A stretch of 64,000 bases of DNA from Xestospongia muta (Eukaryota; Porifera; Demospongiae; Haplosclerida; Petrosiidae), in contig OY848918.1 in the NCBI GenBank assembly GCA_963693285.1, positions 906,001 to 970,000 of the forward strand, in the 5' to 3' direction. The notes beneath the pieces are model-generated. The model was not told the DNA's origin, searched no databases, and worked only from the letters and a program-made list of their open reading frames with translations. Positions 24,216 through 35,606 of the stretch are shown one piece after another (position 1 is the stretch's first letter; the number at the start of each line of letters is the position of its first letter). The translations under genes were made by a program, and so were the position numbers.

Positions 24216-25058
24216 CTATGCGCTGCGACTAGCATAGCTCTTTTCTTCACATTTACCAGCATAATGTCCTGTTTTTCCACATTTGAAACATCGTTGTTCA
24301 ACCTTAGTAGTTGTATTTCCCCTTTCACAGCATCTGTTTTTATGTTTGTTCCAAATGTTGCTCCTTCTTCTTGAGTCTGTAGTAGAGGTTGTTTGGATAA
24401 ACGTTGCTCGACTGGGACCTGGAGAGGTAATATCCTTCCTATTTGACAAATATAGCTGCATCAGCTCAGCCACTCATACCTCATTCTCTGGTTGGTGGTC
24501 CTTAATCCAGATCTTCATATCTCTTGGTAGATTGTTTAGTAGATCCTCCACTAATACCTTATCAATGAGCTAGTGTGAACCTTCGTCTGGTGTAAGCCAG
24601 TGTCTGATGAGCTTACTCTTTGTCATGACGTAGTCCTCTGGCTCTTGATCCTTGGTCCACTTTGCTTCACGAAATTTTCTTCTATTGGCCTCAGGTGTCA
24701 CATCAAAACGTTTCAGTAAGGCTCCTTTCAATTATCTATACATTGTCAACTCTTTCAGACATCCATACATGGCTCTAGCCCAACCTTGCAACAATAGTGC
24801 TAGTTGAAGTCTCCACTGGTCTTCCTCAATCTCCTGTACTTGCATAGTGGTCTCAAAGGCATCCAAGAAATCCTGTATGTCTTCTGTATCATTAAAAGGG
24901 GCGATCGTCACTTCCAGTTTCCTTTCCACCGGTCTTTCTCTGTTTGGCTCATACTGAGCTTGTTATTGTTGTTCCAAAAATTGTTGTTGGAATTCCATCA
25001 TACATTGTTGACTGTCACTCAGAGCTACTATAGCAGCTGCGATCTTATCCATTTCCAT
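24216..25058 (-). pseudogene. Retrotransposon gag with SCAN-like capsid and zinc knuckle
   Basis: From ATG at 25058 the reading passes a Gln-rich start, a region LEVTIAPFNDTEDIQDFL, and then a helical block (RRKFREAKWTKDQEPEDY, IRHWLTPDEG, LVEDLLNNLPRDMKIWIKDH) that resembles the SCAN domain of vertebrate zinc-finger proteins. It ends with a CCHC knuckle (CFKCGKTGHYAGKCEE). At least four in-frame stops interrupt it (near 24963, 24733, 24567 and 24475), each explained by a C-to-T change in a Gln or Arg codon. The SCAN domain is known to derive from Gmr1-like gag capsids, which supports the classification. Confidence 0.75.
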
Positions 25059-25164
25059 AGTTGGTTTAATTATTTTAACATTTCTTTTACTTCATTCATG
25101 CTAGTAATCATATTCATAGTTGACGTTAATACGTTCATAGGAGTGCACAGTTGTACCCCACAAG

Positions 25165-25640
25165 AGCCTTAAGACGAAATCGTAAGTACATATAAAAAGG
25201 AACATATATAGAAACCAAAACAAGCTTGATAGCTGTGTTGTGGGTCAGCGCCTTAGAATGCATTTATTTATGATCAGCTGAGATGGTTACCAGCATACTC
25301 GTAAGAGTATCTGAAAGGTGGGCTAGGATATGGGTGGTAGTCTCCCTTTAAATGTGACGGGTCTGGTGTATTGTGGGCCCAGTTTCAACTTACACTGACT
25401 GCTTAGACATCCCGCAGAGCTCGAATCCCTAAGTGAGGGCGAAGTTCCAGCCAGGATTACCTCATCTTCGGACGAGGGTTACCAGGCCACTTTGGCGGTA
25501 CTAGCTAGCAATAGCAGGGATACTGGAGCCTAAGTGGAAGCCCCAGTGGGTGAGTGAGGAGAAATCATTTGAACAGCACAACATGTTTTTTATATTTATA
25601 AATCTTACATTTATTTAAACTACAAAAATTTGAGACTTAC
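25165..25640 (-). repeat. Candidate 5' LTR of the Gmr1-like element (R1-related)
   Basis: This GC-richer block lies directly upstream of gag in the element's orientation. It shares several blocks with R1 (6506-7052 and 7495-8041), including GAGGTAATCCTGGCTGGAAC. The putative leader GGCTCTTGTGGGGTACAACTG just after it is matched at 8557. LTR ends and primer-binding site are not certain. R1 also sits within an inverted duplication (see 4640-6505), so it may instead be an older repeat. Confidence 0.45.
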
Positions 25641-27110
25641 AATGTCAGTAAAAGAACACATGTTTTTTTATAAATCTTAATTATAAATTAATTCAAAAAA
25701 CACATAACACTACAATTGTAAGAAATTTATCATAATATATAATAATAATAATAATTATTATTATAATATAATGACAATAATGATGAACAGAGATACAATA
25801 ATAATTAATAAATTGATATAATATGAGTACTTCTTGTGAAATGATTTTTGATCATTGTTTAAGTAATACTGGCACATTCTATAGTATTCTGGTGACCCAT
25901 TGTTGGTACCACATCCATCATTACATATTTTGATATCAAGTATATAACAAATAAAGGTTATATAACACCAAATAGAGCATAACCCTATCAATTAGCAAAT
26001 AGTAGTTATGGTAGTTATGTTGTTGCTAAGAAATATGGACATTTTCAATACAACTGAACAGCTTATAAAACAAGAAAACAATATGTAAACAAGTACTTGT
26101 GTTATCATATCTATTCATCCATACTTTCATGTATCCATTTATCTTAAACAGCTGATATATATCTATCCATAGTTATGTAAACATGTTATAAATGTACATA
26201 TGTTGTTTTTTATATGGTATTGATTAATTAGTTTTAGTTTCAGATAATTGCTGTGACATACAATGTACTCACATAATTTATGACCATATATGGCTATATT
26301 ATATGTCATTAATGTACTACATATATATGATTAGTGTTTTCAGTAAAGAGGAATTGCTGTCTTTTAAAATATGTAACAGTGAACATACTAATTAATTAAT
26401 ATTATTTTATTATATCATTTAATAAACATATTTATAATCTCACTGTGAGGTAGTCATAACAGTTAGAGTATAGCAATGGTTTTTACAAATAAGGTCGAGC
26501 AGCTATAAATGTTAAGTATAAGTACAGGTCATTGTCAAAGTTACAAGTATATTATGTTAAAGTACTATAATATGGTTTATTGAGTACTATAATAATACAT
26601 GTATAACACAGCTCTTATGTTTATCACATGTATAGCACAAGTTCTATGTCTACCTCATTAGGTTGTTAATACTGGTTAGCTATAGCGTGGTCACGTTAGA
26701 TCTAAAATAAAAAGAATAACATTGATAATAAGTAAGGTGTGAACTACATATATACATATTATATATGAACTGATAACATGACAGTCATAACATAATATTT
26801 ATGAACACTAAATATATAAACATGCTAGAATACACAGTCTTGTGGCACATGATAGTTAGGAACATTGTGTATATAATTATAATTTAATAATTAATATATA
26901 ATATATCATTATAATATTATAATTATAATTGTGTATATAACTAATGAGATAAATTAGGACAAAATGATGAAATATACATCCATACATTATACAATAAACA
27001 GGACATCAGGTAATGCAAAAGCTATTCAACCCTTCAAAATAAAGAGGTATCTCTATCTTTGCCATCAGTCATCAACAAAATCTAAATATTTCTTCTTATA
27101 TCCCACATCA
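25641..27110. repeat. Inverted-duplicate partner of about 4640-6500, no gene
   Basis: This AT-rich stretch matches the reverse complement of 4640-6500 over most of its length. Short open frames here (for example 25761-25991) have no support as genes. Confidence 0.65.
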
Positions 27111-27233
27111 ACAAATAATATTGTTCCAGTAGTTATTATTGTTGTAACTATGTTCATAATAATAATACTGATATTAGGAGGGATCATAGTAGGGCTAGTA
27201 ATAGCTATTAAAAGAAGAGATGTTAATTATTAA
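27111..27233 (+). pseudogene. Orphan transmembrane exon of a receptor
   Basis: After an acceptor-like pyrimidine tract the plus strand reads PTSTNNIVPVV followed by a long hydrophobic helix (MFIIIILILGGIIVGLVIAI) and a seven-residue basic end (KRRDVNY, stop at 27231). This is the shape of the last exon of a short-tailed receptor. The upstream exons expected at 25-27 kb are absent. The following 27240-27660 matches the type I 3' flank, and the exon converges on the minus gene ending at 27698, mirroring the arrangement at 14689/15167. Confidence 0.55.
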
Positions 27234-27697
27234 TATATGAATCTTACCAATCTCTGTAATAATTATTATTCTTTCTCAGACATTTGAAGTTACTTTGTGT
27301 TCAAGGAATGCGATGTACTTATTCATTATAATTTATAATCTATTCTTTTTGTCTATAGCTGGTCTATAATGCATCATACTACTTCTTATTACATTGACAT
27401 ATTATTTTAATAATGTACTGGATTAATATTTTGTATACCACTTGCTGTTCATAATGTTATTAATTGTAGAACAAATTAATTTTAAGCACTTTAATATAGA
27501 TCCATACATACACAGTAGCAGATAAATATATTTTTTGTGACATCTTCACTCCAAAGTTTATAGAACACACATATATTATCAAAGATAACATATTTCAATT
27601 CAGTACTTAATATACAACAATTATAAATGTAGTAGTATCTTGTTGTAAGCATACAGGTGTATATAAACAATCACTCAATGCCTAATCACAGTATATT

Positions 27698-29449
27698 TTA
27701 AGAGTTAGATGTATTGTTTGTAACATGTCTTGTAAAGAACTCTTCCCTTGTATGATATGCTGGACAGTCATACATCTGAGGATCTGGTTTAGATAAGGAT
27801 TTCTGAGAGAAAATTTAGTTTAGATTGATAGTTCATTAACATACCTTTCTGTTAACATACAAAGCTATTCCCAATACCACTGTTACTACAACAATTATTG
27901 TTAACACGAAGACAGTTATACCACTAACAACAACCAACAGAACACTATTTGATGTAACTATATATAATAAGAGAATTGAATGTTTTTAATATGTTAATAA
28001 AAAAGTATTACTTGAGTCTGTATTTGATGGAGTCTGTAAGAAAGGTGTATTGGAATATAAAGTAGGAATGGAATATGAAGATACTATAAAGGGTGGGGTA
28101 AGTAGCAACATTATCAATAATACTAGTACTTTTTCTCCTGACTGTTCTTAGTATAGAGGAAGTTAGTGATAATGTTGCAGGTTGAAATGAATGACACACT
28201 TGAACTCCACTGACTATATATTTGACAAATTGGCCATAAAAATTAAGTATACTATTGCTTACTTAAGAATTCAGTCAAGTTAATAAATTCTGTTCTGTCT
28301 CTTCCAACAGAGTTGATCACTTCAATAGCTATATACCATGTAGTATTATCAATAACTGACTGTATATTAACACTCATATCATAGACTGTATTATTTGTTA
28401 CAGTATCAATGTTAGGAGTTAATATTGGGGTGTTGTTGAGTTGTCTCCTATAATAATCCTCTTGTATGAGATAATATGTATAACTTAATGGATCTTCACA
28501 AGATACTGTTATCTAAAAAAATTAATAATAAAAACAATATATTTACATATATTTAGATTAACATACTGTGAAATTTAATAATATACCTCCTGAAGAATTT
28601 AAAATTATAACTTTATCAGCAACATCTGGATCTATATTTAAATAGAACAGTTATGACAAATTAAATCCATTTTATAAATTTAATAATTATACCTGATATT
28701 ATTGTAAGGTTATCTTCAGCAATAGCTGGTTCGCTATAACCATATTGTGTACCAGCAGATACACTCCATTGTAACTGACTACATTCAATATATGATATAT
28801 TATCTTTAAATAGAGTTATGTTAGTTGAGTTAGTTACTGTAGTCAATATTACTGATATATTATCAGAGTTAACTACTGTTATATTGTACTGGAACTGAAT
28901 ATAGTCCATTAATGGAGGAGACCATCTTAATATCACTGCATTGTCCAGTAACTGATGAGTTAGTAAGTGAGGAGGACCTACAGTAGATGTGGCTATAAAA
29001 AAGGAGATATTTTATAGTACTAACTTACCAAATGATATTAGTTGTACTGGTAATGATATAACAGTAACTTGCAGTGGAGTTAAATAACATTTTATTCCAT
29101 TACACAGTCCACATTGAACATCCAATGATTCATGTTGAGTTACTGGAAGAGAGAGTGTAGTGAATCCATTACCACCACCACCACTTATAGTCAAACTGAT
29201 ACTGGTATTAACTGGTACATTTAGACTGACAATTGGCACAATATTAGTGATATTCCAGAGTGTAAAATAATTCCCAGCATAACTGAAAGAACATTCAAAC
29301 AGTACAGTACTACCGACAGGAGATATCACTTGAGATGATGGGCAAGGTCCTCTAATAGTAGCTCCAGAGTTACTGTAAACTGGACTAGTACAGGTTTGTC
29401 CATTACAGAGATGAACAAAAAGAGAACATAAAAATATCATATGCTTCAT
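27698..29449 (-). CDS. Type I Ig/FN3 receptor, intact, with cytoplasmic tail
   Basis: Exons on the minus strand: 29029-29449 (signal peptide MKHMIFLCSLFVHLCNGQ and Ig domain), 28693-28992 (FN3), 28567-28631 and 28263-28512 (second FN3), two stalk exons (about 28140-28213 and 28020-28112, Ser/Thr/Pro-rich), 27845-27957 (TM), 27698-27802 (tail). All junction phases agree when the stalk donors GTACTA and GTAATA are used. The TM (ITVFVLTIIVVVTVVLGIAL) has no charged residue. The 34-residue tail holds QMYDCPAYHTREEF. Compared with the copy at 15167, Y-to-S and a new stop remove the final YENI motif. It is expected at the cell surface, binding an unknown ligand. This is the reference copy for type I. 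Confidence 0.88.
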
Positions 29450-29818
29450 CTTGTGGGTGTGATGAGGTTAATTAAAATGATCATTGTCCTGTAGAATAAG
29501 TTATTATGAATTTTAAAGCAAATCTTATTAACTTTTGAAACCAATTATATATCAAATCAGAATACAGTGTCTAGTTAGGACAATTAACAAAATAACAATA
29601 TTACAGTGTGATACAGGAATGTGAGGAATTTTGAATTAGACTATCTTGGATTATGTAAGAACTATGTTATATTCAGAAAGTCTAATGACTTTCATTCCTT
29701 GAGAGGAATACCAAACTAATAATTGTACTAGTTTTGTATAGTTACCAAGAGTGATACTACATAACTCCTTTTTCAATAATGTCTTTACATACCTCTATTA
29801 ATAAACTAATTAACATAC

Positions 29819-30045
<227 letters not shown>

Positions 30046-30256
30046 GCCACACCCATGCAAATTTAACTCCTCTCCTTTGGTTACATAGAGCTCTGACAAC
30101 TTCCACTCAAACTAGATCAGATCAATAGTTTAATCTTAATGTCAGTATTACATTGATATATGTCAAAGACTATCTACTCAATTTTGCCACACAAAATATT
30201 TTTAAAAAGTTGATTTGTTTCATTAAAAATTTTATAAGCACTTCATACAAAATTAT

Positions 30257-30846
30257 TTAAAATTGTTGTCCATCACCTCCTGATATAACATTTACATAAT
30301 ATCTCTGAGTGACATCATAACATTGAGCACCTGTCAACTTCACCCACTCACTCTCCTTCACATTATCCACCTCATCAGTACCTTCAACTCTTGAAAACCT
30401 TTCCAAAACCAGAGAACAAGATGGCGGCAATAGACTACCAACTTGTTTAGGAGTAGCTGCTACTTTAAATGACACACTCTCTGCTATAAGTGGAGCATCT
30501 ATGACACCTTTCTTTGATCTGGTCACTGACCAGTGGGCAGAGTCAGGATGGAGTGTATAATGGAGTTTATGAAGATGATGTTGGGTGGAGTAACATTAGA
30601 GATACTGTATATTATAAGGACAGGTTGTCCCTGTGTAACAGGCTGTAAAGGAAAGAGTGACTCTACATGGACCTTAAAATGATACACTGTCTCCATATTA
30701 GATACAATAAAGGTATATTTTGCAGTGTGATGCTATCCTACTGAATGGATAGATAAATAGAAAAATGGATTGGTAAGATGTAGACAATCATATCACAGTT
30801 ATTACACATTGAAATCATACACTATAATGAAGTGTATAAATATATA

Positions 30847-30900
<54 letters not shown>

Positions 30901-31761
30901 TACATTAATACAACACTAATGAACTCCTGTATGTGTAATAGAGTGCATTCCTGTATGCTTTTGTGCATATAATAGAGTATTTGTATAATATAGTATAAAT
31001 TTACTCACATGTTCAGGACGGTAATATATTCTAAAACATCCTGATAATACACTCATTGACTCAAGAACATCAGAAGGGTTTAACCAATTACAGTGAACCT
31101 CAAGTTCATATTACCAAGCTAACAAATAGTTGGTGTTGTCACAGTGACGGGGAGTTGTAGGCAAAGTTGACTGATTTTGATATTGTGAGGAGAAGGTCAC
31201 ATCAAAGGAGAAGATGATGGATGGTACTAGAGGGATCCACTGGGGATAATAAGATGTGAGTTGATTGACAGGACTCACATGTCCAACTGATTCCAACTCT
31301 ACATTAGAGAGAGAGTGTGTCATACACATGTCACTAACCCTTACCTTTCCAGATACAGTGATAGTATTCATTCCTGGTACAACCATTATATCCATGGCAA
31401 CCAGACAATAATTTGATGATATTATATATTCATCATCTTCATTAGAAAGATATGATGAGTAATAAACCTGTAATAATAATAACCAGATATAACTAGGCAA
31501 ACCAGTATATTAAACTGGTTTTACTTTGTGTAGTTTAGATCCTTCATCTCCTCCAATACGTCGTGATGTTAGCAGTTCTTCTTCCCTTGTTCCTGGATCT
31601 AATGAGATCTCTGTAAAGGAATCTAGAAAGTTTTCTAATTAACTGATGACAACTGAAATATTGATATAATTACCAGTTGCCTCTTCACAAGAGGGAGAGT
31701 TGTCTGTTACCATGGAAACAGACTGGTTCTGAGATTTTGGATCCAATATAACAGTAACCAT
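30257..31761 (-). CDS. Unrecognised multi-exon gene, possibly a trafficking-complex subunit fragment
   Basis: Minus-strand exons: 31672-31761 (ATG, MVTVILDPKSQNQSV), about 31534-31620 (EISLDPGTREEELLTSRRIGG), about 31111-31470 (long exon with MDIMVVPGMNTITVSGKVRV and IPLVPSIIFSFDVTF, frame ending at a TAA), 31011-31085 (SDVLESMSVLSGCFRIYYRPEH), about 30530-30715 (FKVHVESLFPLQPVTQGQPV) and 30257-30526 (VAATPKQVGSLLPPSCSLVLE). It has no signal peptide or TM and is unrelated to the receptors. The alternating beta-strand pattern and the phrase G.LLPPSCSL recall C-terminal beta-sandwich parts of TRAPP subunits, but I cannot confirm this. It may be a 5'-truncated copy, since the long exon ends in a stop unless spliced earlier. 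Confidence 0.5.
30846..30896. repeat. (TA)n microsatellite
   Basis: About 50 bases of alternating TA lie within an intron or flank of the minus gene at 30257-31761. Confidence 0.95.
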
Positions 31762-32589
31762 TGTCAATTGTATTGCCTATATTGTGTAATACATATAGTC
31801 ACATGAGAATCATACGAATATCACATTATCATGCCTTAGGTCCATGATAATCAAGGATCATCTTCAATGAGAGGGGTTCTCCCTGATGACATTCTGGGCT
31901 CTCAAAGTTCGAGTTAAGATAAAATAATGGTTCCCGTTGTGATATCGTTGATATCTTTTGCTTGCAGTTGGAAGTGTAATGATAGAACTTTAAAAAAAAA
32001 CTCTTTCTCTTCTCCTTTAACCAAAACAAAATGAACTATTTATACAAAGAAATGAAACAAAAAACCCAGTTAAGTAATAACAAGAAAATAACACCTAAAC
32101 TAAAGTGTATATTTATGCTAAAATACCACACTCGTGACAACAGCTTTTGATAATGTGACTCTCCCCAATGTGCATCAATTGATCTATGATAGTGGGCGGG
32201 GTCACGGGTGGAGTTTTTATATTTGGGCGTGGTTACCAATACAAGAAGAGAATAGACCTACCTATTTTAATGATGTCACAATGATATCATTATGAATTAT
32301 ACATACTTATCCTCCTGTTGCAGTTTTGTTGACAGTGTATTAAGCTAAGATAGAATATACTAATACACTTCTTCAGGATAAACTGATAATATTATTTTGC
32401 CTTCTAATTCATTGGCAACAACTGATACATGACTTAGAAAATTATTAAGTGAGAGACGATTCACTTCATTAGTAAATTTAGTAAAAGACTCTACAATTCT
32501 GTTTTAATCAGCTAAAGCCAACCCTAAGTTAATGATGCTATAAATAAATTTTAAAACAAGCCACACCCACTGACAGACTATCTTTTTAA
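31762..32589. other. Intergenic stretch with a GC-richer promoter-like patch
   Basis: No gene is seen. The short patch at about 32188-32235 (GTGGGCGGGGTCACGGGTGG then GGGCGTGGTTACC) has GC-box-like sequence that stands out against the AT-rich background. It could belong to the minus gene starting at 31761. Confidence 0.35.
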
Positions 32590-33535
32590 TAGAAGAGACA
32601 CCTCACTATAACAAAAGGTATGACATTGACAGCTGATTCAGTTGTAGCATAATTCGTATCAGCTGACGCTCTCTACAAAAGAAGTCCACATGTACATATT
32701 ACATTAAACAATACATGTATTTATAATACACAATATATTGTACTATAGGATGTGTCATTGATACAATAAGTAGAATTACTTACCTGGTCAGTCAAGGGCT
32801 CAGCATATGTTAAAGTTGTTAGGACATTGTCTCGAGGGAGTGTTTGAAGTCTTTCTGGTGTCTGATAGGTTGGATCACCTTGAGACTAAGAGAAGGAGAG
32901 CACACAGTATGGATTTAATCATGTAATAATATATATTATATTAAAAAAATAAAGTAAATCATTACTTTACAACAAACAGCTGTTATATATATTTACATTT
33001 TTGATGTCAACTATGTAACAAATAAAAGATATATAACACCAAAAGAGAAGAAATAATAATGGGTGTTATATTGTTGGCTCAGAATATTGACATCTCAAAA
33101 GCAACAAAATAGTTTATTGAAATTATACAAGTGAACATGTCACTGGAGTCAGAACTATTATTAAAGTATATATATATATATGTACTATGCTGATTTACTA
33201 CTAAATGTTTGAATAAATATGTAATGTACCAGGATTATGAGGAAGGGGGGCACTCCTACGCATACTGTTACACAAATAGAAATATACAGTACTGGTATTG
33301 GATATTTCATTATACAGTTGTAATACTTGGTTCAGTATAGCGTGTACCAACATTGACAACAAGTAAAAATATATAAACTGAGATATAAACCATCTAAGAT
33401 GATTATGATAATAAATACATGTGTGACACTGGGCCACTCTATTAGTGTTAAATATGGCTATAAACAAGATACATACGTTACTAGTAAACAGGATAAATGT
33501 AATATGAGATTTACAGAACTTACCTCCTATAACAA
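32590..33535 (-). other. Tyrosine-containing tail-like exons without a matching ectodomain
   Basis: On the minus strand an exon at about 32786-32887 reads GDPTYQTPERLQTLPR and then TYAEPLTDQ with splice-like ends. A second at about 32640-32680 reads ASADTNYATTESAV. They look like cytoplasmic-tail exons. The donor GGAG/GTAAGT at about 33527 suggests an upstream exon under the transposon insertion point. No Ig, FN3 or TM is found with them. The equivalent region at 11330-11385 is decayed, with a stop. Function unknown. Confidence 0.4.
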
Positions 33536-33702
33536 AGATAATCTACTCTAGTCTCACATTAGTCTCGTCCCCAGACCTACACGCAAGCTTAAAGTAGGTC
33601 TGGTCACACGGCTTGAGTTTTGTGTTCCCAGTAAGGAATGTGGCGCGGGTGTTGGTATGCAATTAGAGGTAGTGTGAAATATGAATATTATCAAATTGAA
33701 GT

Positions 33703-33912
33703 ATGTGTGAAAGTGAATGCATGGCTACTCTTCATGAAATCTGCTACTCCTGCTGCTCTGACCTAAGCAGTAAACACAAAGATCGTGTTATTATAAGAAA
33801 CAAGAACGACGAATATTCTTGTCTATACTCCATAGTTGTGGATGTGCTAAGGAATGAGAAACTTGAAATGGAACCAGAGAAGATTCACCAAAAAATAGAC
33901 AGTCTTTTGTAA
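33703..33912 (+). CDS. Short ORF inside the long-TIR transposon, unrecognised
   Basis: The 69-codon frame starts within the left TIR and contains LHEICYSCCSDLSSKHK and LEMEPEKIHQKID. The cysteines could form part of a zinc-binding site. The frame ends at a TAA followed by further broken coding-like sequence, so it is probably the first piece of a decayed transposon protein. Confidence 0.35.
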   Translation: MCESECMATLHEICYSCCSDLSSKHKDRVIIRNKNDEYSCLYSIVVDVLRNEKLEMEPEKIHQKIDSLL

Positions 33913-35072
33913 ATCTTGCTGAACAACTCTCAATAGATATTCAAATGCACTGAAGACAATTGAGCCATTGAAGAATCAGATAAAACTTCTGTTCCTGAAT
34001 GAGTTTAGTATTGATTATGACATCCATTTTTATCAGCCAAAAACAAACAAACATGGTGTTAATCATCTGGGTCAACTTTTGAATAAGCAAGAGTAGACTC
34101 ACCTCACTGTCATGCATGATAGGTGTAAAAAGGTTAAAATTATGTTGCCATAATTACAATTACCTTTTTGTAGAAAAGAGCTAGAGATGCAGAAGTTATT
34201 TTGCAGACTTCACCCAAAAAAATAACACCTGACCCTCCTTTAGAATTTCATAATACAACTCAGGTATCATCTCAGTCAATTTTTGAAGATGTAAGAGCAG
34301 ACACCGCTTAATATCATGTGCCACAAGTAAAACAACATTATAAATTATAAATAAATGATAGGAAAATCAATGTTACTTTTTGCTATAGAAACGAAGTAGA
34401 AATAATGAAGATGTTGCTATGGTGACTCCTCCTAAAAAGAGGACACCTAATCCTCCTGAGGAATCGTATACACCTCTGGTAAGATACTTAGTTTTAAGTG
34501 TTGGTAAAGTCTTACAACATAGAAAGTTATTGAAAATAATGAGATTACTTGTGTACAAACTCCTCAAAGAAAAATCTTGATAGTCCATTCATGAACTCAA
34601 CTAAGAGAGCCCGTGATGACTTTCTAAAAGAAAATCAACACTCACCCTGAGTTACTGTGAGTTTTGTGTGTGCATGCATAGACTAGTTATATTGCTATTT
34701 TACAGGTTTTAGTTGGATAACAGTCTAAGCCAAAAGTGTCAGAGCTTAGTAATTCCTTAAAAAGGGTTGGAAAAAATTTCATCTGAGGCAAGCGGCTATC
34801 TATTGCTAGATGAGTAATGGAGAATCCCACACTAAGGGAGCACATTTTAGTCTTGTTGCCATTGAACTAAAAAATGAGATGAAAATGTTAACATCTGATA
34901 AGCATTCATCAATTTTACAAATGAAAACAAAAAAAATTGGAAAGATTCACATGGGATCGTGTGTGGTTGGAGATTGAAACCCATTGTCCAGCACTCACTA
35001 CTATAATGAAAGAATGTTTACCTACTGTAGTCTTAAAGAAAGACATGACTGTCCCATCACTCTGTGTGTGTG

Positions 35073-35357
35073 CTAGCACTCAGCAGATATCCCAATCTCA
35101 ATAAAAAATTTTTTATGATCCATCACTAATGCAACTAGTGGTGATACACATAATACAATTGATAACCCTTTAACATTACGAATACGATCATAAACCTTTG
35201 GTAGAATGGAATAGCATAGTGACTTCCCATATCCGCTTGGAAGACAACAGAAAACATCATTCCCAGAAATAAATGCACTAATTACTTCTTTTTGTTTCTC
35301 TTTTAGAGTAAATCCAAATTCTTTGGCAACTTCATCGACAACGTTTGCAGTAGACAT
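35073..35357 (-). pseudogene. RecQ-like helicase N-terminal fragment
   Basis: From ATG at 35357 on the minus strand: a Q-motif-like FGFTLKEKQKEVI, Walker A variant LPSGYGKSLCYSI, and motif Ia VSPLVALVMDH. These are the first helicase motifs of RecQ-type enzymes. The reading stops at 35073, before the DEAH box and all later motifs, so it covers under 100 of the several hundred residues of a helicase. Its ATG lies at the inner edge of the right TIR, so the fragment may be cargo of the transposon. Confidence 0.75.
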
Positions 35358-35606
35358 ATCTTAACACTTTCAAAGTTCACACACACTTCAATTTGATGAT
35401 ATTCATTCTTCACACTACCTCTAATTGCATACCAACAACACCCGCGCCACATTCCTTACTGGGGACACAAAACTCAAGCCGTGTGACCAGACCTACTTTA
35501 AGCTTGCGTGTAGGTCTGGGGACGAGACTAGTCTCACAGAGAAAGAACGAAATAATTATGGGCGTGGTCGCAATTATATTAAAAGTTGCAGTAATAATTA
35601 TTACTA

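Larger units (their letters stand above)
21330..25640 (-). mobile_element. Gmr1-like Ty3/gypsy LTR retrotransposon, decayed
   Basis: On the minus strand the domains run gag (SCAN-like capsid and CCHC zinc knuckle), aspartic protease (DTGSS), integrase (HHCC and DDE), reverse transcriptase, then RNase H. The residues are gypsy-type, but integrase precedes reverse transcriptase, the arrangement described for Gmr1-like elements and otherwise typical of copia. A candidate 5' LTR lies at about 25165-25640. No matching 3' LTR is seen to the left of 21330. Stops, frameshifts and a deletion in the polymerase make it non-functional. It lies between a type II receptor remnant and the repeat block at 25.6-27.1 kb. 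Confidence 0.85.
33559..35530. mobile_element. DNA transposon with TIRs of about 150 bp and an 8-9 bp target duplication
   Basis: The ends 33560-33714 and 35376-35530 are inverted repeats of each other (outer sequence TAGTCTCGTCCCCAGACC, with AAGGAATGTGGCGCGGGTG further in). GTCTCACA flanks both sides (33551-33558 and 35531-35538), as expected of a target duplication. Inside are broken short frames (33703-33912 plus; scattered pieces at 34170-35080) and a minus-strand RecQ-like piece. Long TIRs with 8-9 bp duplications would suit a Mutator-like element. The coding content does not decide the superfamily. It sits just upstream of the type I receptor at 35607. Confidence 0.8.

Noticed and set aside
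31829..32239. Two minus-strand ORFs of about 66 codons
   Set aside because: No motif, no matching exon phases, and they cover a promoter-like intergenic stretch.
33201..33467. Minus-strand 88-codon ORF as a gene
   Set aside because: Its composition follows the AT-rich flank, its counterpart at 11.6-11.8 kb is not open, and no splice context was found.
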